64,000 nucleotides of DNA from Acanthaster planci (lineage: Eukaryota > Echinodermata > Asteroidea > Valvatida > Acanthasteridae): NCBI RefSeq assembly GCF_001949145.1, contig NW_019091382.1, positions 720,804 through 784,803 of the forward strand, written 5' to 3'. The notes below the pieces were generated by a model. It saw nothing but the letters and a program-made list of their open reading frames with translations. It ran no database searches and had not been told where the DNA came from. Shown one piece after another: positions 1 to 12,400 of the stretch (positions are counted from its first letter, which is position 1; each line of letters begins with the position of its first letter). A program made the position numbers and the translations under genes.

Positions 1-109
1 CCAGATCAAACCAGTCTGAACCAAAATGAGAATCAATCTACTGTGAACCAGATCAAACCAGTCTGAACCAGATCAAACCAGTCTGAACCAGATCAAGCGA
101 GTCTGAACC
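1..109. repeat. 20-bp minisatellite in DISP3 intron 14, cut by window edge
   Basis: Units ccagatcaaaccagtctgaa at 1-20, 48-67, 68-87 and 88-107 (last with two changes), with a 27-bp variant unit between the first and second. It lies just inside the intron after exon 14. Confidence 0.9.
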
Positions 110-141
110 ATACATAGCTGATCACAGCCTCTAGCTCTCAC

Positions 142-419
142 CTTGTTGACCTCCTCCAGGACATGCTCCTGCGACGTGTTACTCGGCACAAAGTGGTCGA
201 TTCCAAACACCACGTACACGAGGGCCGTGTTGTCCAACACCGGACGCTTGGCGGGCTTACCGCAGGAGCCTTTAGGGCAGGGGTTGTACCCTGTCTCAGG
301 AGAATCGGCGCTACCACTGCCACCCCCACCGGGTTTGACAGTATTTGACCCTTGACTCCCGCCTCCACTTCCACCCCCAGTCCCACCACCACCCCCACCA
401 CTGCTGCTAGTGTGCGGAT
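142..419 (-). CDS. DISP3: DISP3 exon 14 (Gly-rich linker and extracellular loop 2)
   Basis: 278 bp, residues 1293-1385. Begins with a Ser/Gly-rich linker (SSSGGGGGGTGGGSGGG and a second Gly run), then GYNPCPKGSCGKPAKRPVLD, matching GFNPCVNTGCGKPAVRPLVD of vertebrate DISP3, and TALVYVVFGI. This return to DISP3 homology after the Kazal exon shows both belong to one gene. Acceptor CGTTTTTAG, donor AAG|GTGAGA, phase 0; the next exon is outside the window. Confidence 0.95.
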
Positions 420-3400
420 CTAAAAACGGACAGTATATATATAAAAATGACATTATACAACACGTTTTTAGGAAACTCTGGAACTATTTCTAACTTTAAA
501 GTTCGTCGTGTGCACGGCAGAAGGGCGTAAGTGCTTATGCCCTTTTGCCGGGAAGCATGATCACTGCAAAAAAACTTTTCCCGGCAAAAGGATGAAAGTA
601 TGCAACTATTGTATTTTAATGAAATATGTGGATTTCTTGGCAAAAATTAAAAAAAAAAAAAGCCCAAGTCCTTTAATAAGTTGTTCAAAGTTTGCTTTTT
701 GTACAGCCCAGGTTGATTTTGTAGTAAATTATATCCGTTTTTACTAAATAAAGAGAGTGTATTTTTTACGCCCTTTTGCCGGCAACATTTTTTCTGCTGT
801 GATCGTGCTTCCCGGCGAAAGGGCCTAAGCGCACCTATGCCCTTCTTCCGGGCACCCGACGAGTTACAGACACTTTCACAGTCTACACTGATAAACCATT
901 GAAGCTGAAGTGGTTGCAAAATCCAGAATAAAATTGTGACTGACCAAAGCAGTGCCTTGCGTAAACCATCTCGATGATCTGACGCCTCTCACAGGACGTC
1001 TTGTTCAAGAAGCAGATGTTCTTGTAGGTCTGACCGTCGGACCCGCACACCGGCTCCTCCACATCGGAGCATGAGAAGATACAGCGACAGACGGGGCTCC
1101 CAGGGGGAGTGGAGTCGATGCACGTGCTATGAAACCCACAGGGTGGGTCTCGATTGATGCAGGTTTGCCCTGCCGGAGAGATCAGGTTTCAGGGATCACC
1201 TCAACAAATGCCATCACTTCTGCAGTCAGACACTGTCAACTAGCTTGCCAACATTGATTAAACTAGCCACCCCCGGACTGTTCAATTCTCCAAGGTAAAC
1301 TATGGGATAACAAAATGCCCCAGGCAGCATAACTTCATTTACTAGACGTTTACACCCACACGAATGAGTGTCTGGTGGCTACTCTAATCTGACAGACAAC
1401 ATCTATTGGAGCCAGGGTATTTCAGCCAGGCGTGCCGCCCAGTAAAGAGGGCCCAGATTGTGCGGTGTTGCATAATTTCCATTGTTTCTGAAATTGGCCC
1501 AGTGTGCTGCTGAATGCCAGTGGCGTCTTTTCAAATGTGGCCAAATTAGCATGCAGTGGTAGTGTATCGCTTAGCACTGGAGCGTTGGAGAGCTTTTGTC
1601 GCCGCTGATAATCCACTGGCACTGAATGCCACAAACAGTGGTTTACTGTTTCCAAACAATGACAGATTACCTCCACTAATGCCAAACTAAAAATGATGGC
1701 AAATCCCAGCAGCTTGGTTTTTGTTCTGACTACGGTCTTTTGTTACTAGGCCTAGCTCTTTTGTCCCATTTCGGTTACCCGGGCTAGGCATACAAACCCA
1801 AGGTACCCAGTTCCGGAAACCCAATGGTTAAAGGATGAATTCCTACACTCCAAGATTACAAGAAACAAGTTCACTGATGGGCTGAACTCTCCACAAAGCA
1901 AATCTTGTACACTGTCTATTAAACCTACTTGGATTGTTCTACAAGGTGAAGCCATGGGAAAATGGAATGTTCCAGAGATCATCTCAGGATACTATGAATA
2001 ATTCAATATATCTGAGCTTTTTGAGGCTAAACGGGGAACATGGTGAACTGGGATATTCCGGTAAAAGTAGGTCCCGTGAAAAAGACTGGGTATGGAACAT
2101 TTCTTGACTTACTGACAACAGGTGTGGTTGTACTGGTGGCCTGCGGAGGACGAGAGCCTTGTGTGGGTTCATGATGGACATCAGGGGGTTTGGTGTGGAC
2201 CAAAGGCTGTGAGGGTTCCACGGGGTCAGAGGTCACCGAAGGCGGACGAGTTGGCTGAATAAAGTGGAACGTAACACGTAACGGGTAAGCGAAATGGGTG
2301 CTAGCTGACGGCATACGAAACTGCAGGCTCTACTGAAAGTTGGATTCAATTTCTTGGTGTACATGTATAGAAAAGATTTCTCAGTAAATTTATGTGCTGG
2401 TTACAATAAAGCAGGGGACCAGCCAGAAATACTCTACATTATTACGAGTTATGGGCTCCATGATGTCCATTTTTAACGGGATTCCAAGTTGCATCAAACA
2501 TCCAAAAAAAAGGAAAATTTGTTTTTTTCTAAATGAAAAATGAAACAAAATTACCAGAAAAAATGGCCTTAAAGGCTCATTTTAGAGGGTATGGTTAAGT
2601 ACATTGTTTTTCTAAGAGCATTTTCTGAGATTACAAGTTTAAGTGTCTTGTGCTCAAAGTGGTTCACAGCGTCGCCACACAGTTGCCCCCCAACCCTCCC
2701 TACTTTCTAAACCCCTCCCATCCTCACCGGAAGCCCCTGGGAGTGCGTCACGGTATGTTGGCCTCCCCCGGCTGGGGGTCTGGTCGGCAAGGGCAAAATG
2801 GGTAAGGTGACGGGCCCTCCGGGGACCGGCTGGGGGGCGTGGCCTCCCTCAGTCGAGAGCCCCGAGCACGTCTTGCAGGTGATATCCTTGCCGGAGAAGT
2901 TGTAGGCCAAGTCGATGAGCTGCTGGAGGTTCGTCTGCTCGTCGTAGAGTGCCGGGGGGCGGGCGGCCGGCTTGATGTGAATGACCAGGACAAGGGAGAT
3001 GACGAAGATCCCGGTGTAAACCACTGTTATCAGAAAAAAAGCAAAAGAAATCGAAGGCATGCAACCGGGGACCGACATCACTTAGCTACTCATCAGGATA
3101 ATTAAACATGGATGTCAGCAGAATTTTTTCAGGGGAAGGAGTAGCACTCATCTAAAACCGACAAACCATCAACAGTAGCAGTGGGTCAATGCCGAGGTAT
3201 TTTCAAGCACATTGGTCATTTCCATTCCCTTTCTTCCTTTTTCTTGTTTCCCCAACTTTTTTCCTCCTCTTTTCAACATTTAAATGTGTTCGAGCGAGGG
3301 GGGGGGGGGCATTTCCAATCTCCCCCTGGGATGTCCATGCTTGCAAAGCATTGAAAGCATTTGCTCAGCACAACCAACCTACCAGCCAAGACGTCACGCA

Positions 3401-6400
3401 CTGGATATGTCCTGTGACCGGTTCCCAGCGGACTTTAGCATGAGACTGCTTAAATGTAATTTTCTTCTAAGCAACTCTTTGAAACTGGGCCCGAGAATTT
3501 CAAATGGGCACTAATATATTGTTCTCGCAATGATGCAATGCCCAACCTGTTACTACCTTGAGGGGACGATTTCTTCTATTAGGAAAGTCGCGATCGAGTT
3601 GTTGGGATGCAAATGCCTTTCAGTCTCCAAACAGCATCCGTGTTGTCTTCACCACAATGGAACAAGTGCGAGTGATTGGCTATCTAAGGCCATATCTGAA
3701 TCTCTTGTCTAGAGCTAGGTCTAGGTTTTCGCTCCACTGGAAACGAGTAGACAATAGACCTAGCCGTAGCTCTGGACGCCCGTTTCGGACACGGCCTAAA
3801 CTTCGAGGAGGGAGGGGAAGGAATTCGGCCCCATTTTTTGTCAGCTTTTCAACAGAAGGAACAAAATTTTGACATGGCCTCCAAAAAGACTGTATAGTAA
3901 TTACATCCCTAGGAACATTCTTTCATTCATACATGTATATCTGGGCTTTCAAAGGAGTTCAAACTGGTCAGGAGGCTACGTACTGATAACTATGCAGCGG
4001 CCCTTAATGATGGGTGTGGCTACGAATCGGTTCAAGAACACCTGCAGCGCCTTGGTGATGCTGCGGGCCTGCTTGGGGGCGGGGCGTGCAGCAGGACGGG
4101 TGGCTGGTTGGCGGTAGTCATCGTCATTGGTCAGAATGAGAGGATCGTCGTCATCATCGGTCAGGAGGTCTGTGGTGAGAAGGGGAGTGAATCAGAAACA
4201 ATTGACCTCCATGCCCCGAGTGCACACCCAACCGAGGGCTGTTAGTACACTGCCAGTGCTGTTTACACACCCAGCTGTGACAACTTCAGATTAGAAGCCA
4301 TTTTGGTTCCAAAGTCTTTAACAATTACTCGTCTTGCTCCAATCTTCCATTTTTCAATTTCCAATTGATTAGTGCTGCCCCAAGCGTAACACTTTGCTGT
4401 GTTGGAAACAAAATGGTGTCATTCCCTAACTTTCATGTCACAGCTCCGTCAAGAGCCCAGCAGCCAAGAAGAATGGACAGAATGAACTGTTTATCGTTAC
4501 GAGTCACAGAAATATTGCATCTATACCGTTTGTGCATGCTCCACAGAGGGCGCTACACTCATCGAATCTTTTCTTAACATATTAAATATATAGGAGCATC
4601 AAGTCCCATGAAAGAAAGGCATCAAGTCCCATGAAAGAAAGCAGTGGCTGGACTCTACCTTCTTCAGTCCAACCAACATTTATGGTGGATTTTGAAGGGT
4701 TCAGGACAAAACTAGCTCCCAGCTCGGGAAACTTTTTAACCATATGCTGCCGGGGAGCCTGGTTTCTGGCACATAGGCTTTATACACGAAACCGGGAATC
4801 CCAAAACCAGACAAAAGAGCTAGGCCTTATAACAAAAGACCGTACTTGGAACAAAAGAGCGAGCTGCTGGGAATTGCTAACATTTTTTCAGTTCTCAATA
4901 GAGGAGGAAATCCATCATTGTTTTGAAAAATTACACCACTGTTTGTGGCATTCAACGCGAGCGGATTACAACCGGGGACAAAAGTGCTCCAACGCTCCAG
5001 TGATGAGCAATACCGCTACACGCTAATCTGGCCCCTGTTGAAAAGACGCCAGCCGTGCACTGTGCCAATTTCGGGAAAAAAAGAAACTTAAGTAACACCG
5101 CACAATCTGGGATCTTTTTACAAGGCAGCAGGCCTGGCTGAATACTCGGGCATTAATAGATGTTGGATTCGAGTAGCCACCAGACACTCATTCGTGTGGG
5201 TGGAACGTCCAGTAAATGAAGTTATGATTTTTTGAAGAATTTTGAAAACGGAAAATCTTGAAAATCTCCCGGTTTTACATCATGCCACTTCAAATTCCAC
5301 CGGGCAGCAAGTGGTTAAAGCCACGAAAGCTTACGCTGAATGTTGGCCTCCTCCTCCAAGTCCAACATAGGGATGTCGCCGTTCTCTCCGCGTGATCCCT
5401 CCTGGCCGCTGACGTCTGCCCCTGGTGCTAGGCTGGTCTCGCTCGGCGACGTCTCGCCTGACAGCTGCCTCTCGTGCTGGTCCAGGAAGTGCGAGAGTCG
5501 GGCCATGCCTGCTGCTGGGTCACGGGAACGTCTCATACAGAGGCGGAATCTGAAAGCAGGGTGTGGTACGAAGTTCATGTCAAACCCACACAACATGAAG
5601 TTCAAAAAAAAAGCTTTTTTGGAAAAAAAAAGCTTTTTTTGTAATGCATTTATCTTGACTCCAGAAGCATTTTTGCTAGGGACTTTTTAAAGTCTTCCAA
5701 AATCCTGCTGATGCAGAACATCATGACATTATATATCAACTTTCAAGGGACATCAAGAGCCATGTAAAGTAATGTCAGCTGGGCTCTTCCTTCCACAATC
5801 CTAAAAATTAACCCCTTCATACCAGGAGCCATCCACAGCCGCGGCTTTCTGTGAGGATTAGTGCATACCACACATACAGTCTATTCACCATGCAGTTGCT
5901 GGTTCAATGTGGGCCTGCTGGCTGGACAAAGCTTTGCATTCTGGGCATACCACAGCCCAACAGTCACGGTCACAAGAATCCCGGCTCGAAGGGGTTAACT
6001 AATCACTGGTAACGGCCATAAGGGAAGTCGAAGACCAAGAGAATCTTCACAGTCAAGACAATTCAAAATTTACTGCTGGCATGTGTAATTTCCAAAATAT
6101 TTAAGTGAGCGCGGAGGGGGAATATTTGTGATGAACTTACAGGGCAGCTTCGCAGTGAAAACAACGCTGCCACAGGGTGAGGGCGCATGGCATGACAAGC
6201 ATGACAAGGATCCAGCAGAATGTGACAATGAGACACATGAAGAGGCCAAAATCGTTGATAGCTGGGATCTGTAGCAGAGGCAGAAGGGATGAGATCTTAG
6301 ATGACAACAAGGGTAACAGAGAGTGTAATGCAATGAGAAATGGGGATCAGGGGAAAAAAACGGGTGAAAGTCATCGACGGCTGGGACCTGTGGGGGAAAG

Positions 6401-9400
6401 AAAGGCAGAAGATCATGACAACTGGGATGGTACACAGGTTGACAGACACAGTGAAATATCACGTCAGGTGTTTAAAATTGACAAAAAAGCTGTAAACAGC
6501 CGAGATCTGTGAGGGAGACAGAACAGAAGGTGACAACAGGGATAATAGACAGGGTGACAGACACAGGGAGAAATCAAATCAGGTCAATTGAACAGGGCAA
6601 AGGTCATTGGTACCACAGTTGGGATCCGTATTGGAAAGAAAGGAATGATCGTAACAGTTTGGACAACATATGGGGTAACAAACACAATGACAAACTGGCT
6701 TTTGCAATGGAGTACATGAATGGAGCCAAAGCCACTGAAGGCTTCCATCTTTGATGGAGAGGAAGATCGTCGATGACAACAGGCACGACAGAAAGAGTGA
6801 CAAACACGGCGGGGTGTTCTTCTCATGGGGTGGGGGAGGGCCTTTTTACCTGTGAGGCGATATTGGCGGCAAAGGCCCCGGCTGTAGTGAAAGACGTGAA
6901 GAAGGTAGCAATGCCGGCGGTCTTCACGGTGTGGGCCATGCGCTGTACGGGATCCTTGTAGTGGTCGGCTTGCAGGAATGTATTGACAAAGACGAACACG
7001 TCATCCACGCCTACAGCCAGGCAAGAGACAGCAAAGGAGAGTTTGCTAATAAGTCTGTGCATGAACCGCTGAGGGCGGCATTTAGCCCACAGCTCATTCT
7101 TAAAATATAAGGTCAGTAGTGTGACAAGAGACACATCTGATGAACAGGTGACCGTATTAATTCTGAATTTAATTTACAGGAAGCTACATACAGTAGTTAA
7201 AATTCTTATTTTCTATTCACTATTCATACAAAAGTAATATTTGATTTTAATGGTTTTGGAAAAGTCAAGGCTATTGTTGATTGGTTGAATATTGAGTTAC
7301 TTTCATATCATGATTAGATGGAATTACAGATTGATTTCTAAGAGATACAGAAGATAAAGTGAATACGACATTTAGAGAATATAGAGATTTTTTATTTACT
7401 TATTAAGGCTGGGGTCAAGCCCATCACAAGTCATCTAATCTCGTCTTTAAGCTAAGTCACAAGCAATTCAAGTGAACTGTGACAACAACACTTCTGTGCC
7501 ATTGCTCGTCTTGACATTTGTGACTGGTGTTGTGATTGGACTTGAAGCTTAATGTTTCTACTTACACCGCTCTGCACATTCACCTTTCACTGCATGTGTT
7601 CTACCAAAATTTGTGCTCATGACCCTTGACCTACAAATAGTTGTTCGAGCAAGTCACAGTAAAGGAGGCATTAGTTCTGTGTGCACTGTCTCGCCCTTGT
7701 CTCACTCATTTCTCAGTCTTTTTAGCAAAAACAAAAGACAGCACCTTGGCGATGAGCGATAAAAGAAACTTCGATTGTTCAATACTGGTGTACAACTTTG
7801 CCAGATGCCAATGATAATCAACTCGGTGCTCTCGAGGATTCGACGGTTTGCTTACCAATTCCGATGATGACAAACCCTGAGACAAGGTTGAGCAAGCCCA
7901 GGGCCACCTTGCCGAAGGCCACATGGTAGATGAAGTAGGCCCAGGCGAAACTGAAAAGGATGCTGACGAAGCCCCAGAACGTCAACCAAAGGGAGAACGA
8001 GGTGAGGACAAAGAGAAGGATGAAGATGGTGATGCCTGTGAGGGATATGAGATGAAGCGGAGAAAATTTAGCCGTGCAGAGACAACGATATTCCTGGTGA
8101 TGTAACTTAAGGTTACTCCACAGTGCCCTAGGCAACGTACTGTAGCTCGCAAGCCTGAAGAAATCTGGAGACAAGAGGAGACAATGAGAAGCAGTTACAG
8201 TTTTAGAGGTGGGAGGGAAAACCCCAGAGAAATATTCCGGGTAATACCTGGAATCAGGTACAGACTGAAAACCCCATCCATACGTGGACAGGTATGAGAA
8301 GTGAACCTGGGTTGCAGAGGGAAAGGCGAGGAAAGAATCGCTTCAATAACATGACTCGGATGGATGAGGAAAGGAATTATTTGGGAAGAGAATGATAAAA
8401 TGTAGGCACGAAAACAAGAAAAGTAGGAACAGACATCAAGGACGGTTAAGTCAGTTTGATGAGATGGTGTGTCTGTTGTTTTTCGCCTCTATGATCTGGG
8501 TTGGACTCCAACCAAGGCCAACGTGTGGACTGCCTGTTAAGTTTAAAATTCAAGTTTTCCCAGCCTGCAAAACTGAACATTTTCCGGACATGTGTATTGG
8601 GAAGGTTTGAATCTTTGGTCAACGTGGATCATGAGTACATTCTTACCGGTTGGTATGCAGAGGCGCAAGTCGTGGGAGATCGTTTCGGCTACCTGGTAGT
8701 CAAACAGCTGTGTGCCGCCGTACAAGACTCGCACTTTGCTGAAAGGGACCAAAAAATGCTTCAAAGTTGAAGACTAATCCACCTACAAAGATATTTGAAA
8801 CGTTGAACAGTTTTCCAACTATAAAATTATTAAACGGCTTTGACTTTAATCTTCCTGAAACTCAAAATACGCAAAAAATGATGAAAACTTAACAGTAATG
8901 AAATAAAACAGGAATGAAATGAAGGCAAAAGAGTATTGGCTGGTAAAATCTCTCCCAAAAAAGAGAGTAATTGTAGAATGAAATTAAACTTACTCAGTTG
9001 AGGCCTTTTCCAGGACATCGATATACGTCACCAAAAAATCTTTGAAAATCTGAGAATTGGCTTCGTCACTCTGTGGGGTGGAGGCCTCCCCGAATGGTAC
9101 TCCGAACCAGAACTGAAGGGAGAGGCATATTGTTTCACAGATATTTAAGCAATGGACTCATGTACATACAATCTGAGGCCCAAACGACCACCAGTGGCAG
9201 ACCCAGAATTTCTTGCTGGGGGAGAGGAGTTTGGGCTGGAATTTACCCCCGACAATAGCTCACGATGCTGTTGTGGACTGGGATGTATGGCCATATCAGA
9301 ATTAGATGTTTAAGATGTAGGTTGGATTTTGTATCTTAGTGCTGCAGATATTGAAAAAAAAAATTTTAAATGAAAAACCTTTCGGGGGCTTGAGATACCT

Positions 9401-12400
9401 GAGCCCCAACTAGGTGGCTTGCACAGGCCCTTCCGTTCTTTACACCAAACTTTAATGTCAGGAGTATTGGTGCAACATTTCCCCACATCTTTCTGCCATG
9501 AAACCCACAAATTGCTTGATGATGCTAAAAGGAGAACTTCCAAAGGAGGTTTCCCTGTGGAACAAAAGAACTGCCCTGCAAGATGGCGCCTGCGCAAAGC
9601 CTTTATTGAGAATGAGATCAGTGATCCGGGCTCACCTCGCTGCGTAGGAACGTGCTCCTTCGACTGCTACTGATCATGTGGTTATCCACAAACCAGTAGA
9701 ATTTCTTCCCTTTCTTGGACTGTGCGAGTGCCAGCGTACCATTAATGTCAGCAAGATTGTCGCCCATGCCGTCATACACAACCTGGAGGGGGAAAAGTAA
9801 ACAGAAAACAAAATAAAAATACAAAAACAGACAATATAGCAACACAACGTGCCTATAATACATGAATTTACCTGAAGAGCTCACCAACAAAATCTCACAA
9901 ATTCGCCTTTCAAGGTAATCAGCTTTAAAAAGACAGGCTCGTCACAATTTATATTTGGTGTAGAACTGTAGGCTCATTTTTACCGTATCTTGAGAACTTT
10001 GGAAAAAACTGAGCAGAAAAGGAATTTCTGTTGTTCTGGACAAAATCACTGACTGAATGAATGGATTTTCTCCGTTTTTGGTAAAAACTAGCTTTTAGCA
10101 GATTTTGCATCAAAACTCTACATACTTCAAATACATCTCATACTTTCCATAAATTCAGAAAGGCAATCTCCACTAATTCGACAAATATTTAGCCAACAAC
10201 CTCTTCAATGTAGGGCCATACAGAAAGTGAAGATCTTTCACTAGCTGACACATTGAAAACCTCAAAAGCAACCAAAGTACAAGATACCAAAGTACAGTGA
10301 ATTGCACCTGTACGTTCAGGTGCCGATAAATGTACATGTAACCTTCCTGAAATTGTGTACAAAATTCCTCATCCCAAATTGTCATCAGATACAATGCACA
10401 TGTAATGTACATGTGCCGTTCACGTGCAAAGGTTTCCTTCACGCTCTGTGAAACAGTTTGACAGACACTGTACGTCATGTCCGAGATAAAGCTGTCTGAC
10501 AGAAACTAACAAGGTCTCCCCCCCTGAAAAAAGGGGTTGTAGATGTCATGCTTAATTTGGCCCTTCAAACTTCTATTTGTTGGTGGCAATTTCTGATGTT
10601 TTGTTTACAGTTGAGTCTGTCACAAGTCCGTTTTCAAGACCAGTCGCAAGTGACAGGATGAACAATCACAAAGGAATGCTTTTGTCACAGGTCATTGGAA
10701 GAGCTTGTGACATGAGACTGGATGACTGATGATGGACTTGCAGGGACTTGTGATGGGCTCAACTACGAGTAAAACACTGGTCTCTTTGAGACGAAATACT
10801 GCACTAGTTTCACGTACAGTTTCCTGACATCATACATGTACTTTGCTTGCTATTTCAAATTCCTCTTTGTTCCTTTTTTTTTTACCTTTCCGTTGCTGAC
10901 GGAGGGATAGAAATAGCTCATGAGTGAGATCGGAGGGGAGCAGTACTTGAAGGTTTCCAGGGCCGGGTCACGGTACGAGGCCGCATTGCGGGAGCAGAAA
11001 TCGGTGAATCGGGGATGCCTCATGACGGTCAGCTCCACCTCGCGTATTGTCTGGAGACGCTCCTTGGTGAAGATGTTCTTGTCATTTCCCTTGGCCATGT
11101 AAATGAGCTGCATCCTCCACGTCTGGGACCGAGGTCGGTTCGCTACTCTGCGGCTGCGACCGTGATTTGTTTGCCCCTTGCGGATTTCCCGACGATGCCT
11201 CTTTGTGGCTGCAAAGTCTCTGCTATGGGTTTTTACACTCTGAAATACCACACTGTTCGAAGTCTCTTTGCTGGGCAGGGCATTCTGAACACCAATGACA
11301 CCAGAGAGTCCCTCGGTGTCAAATCTGGTTTGGTGTAGGGGAGATTTGAATATAAAGTCATCCTCCGCATGCCAGGTTTGGAACATGTCCACACTCCGTT
11401 TATTCAGGTTGTGGAAGTCGTCCTTCCGGGCAGCTTCAAAGGCCAGCTGCCGCCGGGTTGAGATGTGGTTGGGGATCTGAAAAGCATTCAGGGACTTATC
11501 GAAGTATGGCGTGGGACCGACCACGAACACACTGACCCCAGCAAGGGTCATTGATGCGGCCGAGACGAGGATCAAAATGACGATGCTGATGATAGTACTG
11601 TTGAAGATGTGGCCCAGGGCACGCCAGGGTTGACCCAAGGGGGCCACCTCAGTCAGTGACTCCTGACTGCTACTGAAACTCCCCTCCGATGAGGAGCTGC
11701 TTTCGTTGGGGCTCTGTTGCCATCGGAACGTCTTCGGCCTGCCGTTGCTCAGTTGTCGGAGGCCACTGGCTGGTTGAGACGCGAGGAGATCCTGTCGCTC
11801 GTCCAGCACATCTGGCTGGAAGGCAGCATTAACCAGGCCACACGGGTTGCCGGTTTCCTCCCCGCTCTCTTCCTGCCAGGTCTGGAAGGTTACCTCTTCG
11901 TCCAGACTTTCGCCGAAGGGTCCGTGGCGGGTCAGGAAGCACAGCTGGCCCGACATAGTGGTCAACGCAAAAGGGGTGGCGGTGTGCTCTGGAATGCCGT
12001 ATGGGGTCTGGCACTGCGTCTGACCACGCTGTTTCCAGCTAAGCAATTGACAGGTGCTGCCCACTGCCTCAGGAAGATAGTACCTGAATCAAGAAAAGAA
12101 AGAAAATACTAAAAATGAACACACTCAACAAATCTTGCAAAAAGACATTTTACTACAAGTGAAAAATTGTTAGCACAATGAACAAAATGCACAAACATGT
12201 CAATCATTATGACAGATAGAAATGATACACGAAAGTTCAATTCACCTTTATCAATTTGGTACCTTTACCTACATGCAAACAAGTAGTTTGCTCAATTTTA
12301 ATGAAAAAGAACACCTGTTGTTAAGTGGACCTCTTTAATGTGTGAAGAGAGTGGTGTGAAAGGCAGGCATTCAATTAATATCAGAACGAGAACAAGGAGA

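Noticed and set aside
138-401. Other-frame open stretches over DISP3 exons (for example 138-401, 2748-2993, 11829-12014)
   Set aside because: Shadows of the real exons in alternative frames; they lack homology and break the splice phases.
945-1169. Kazal exon as a separate nested gene
   Set aside because: Same strand, proper splice sites, both junction phases match the DISP3 exons, and DISP3 homology resumes in the next exon.
6579-6826. Exon-like open frame in intron 7 as a used alternative exon
   Set aside because: Although derived from exon 8, the hydrophobic helix is out of frame and there is no matching donor; kept as a decayed copy.
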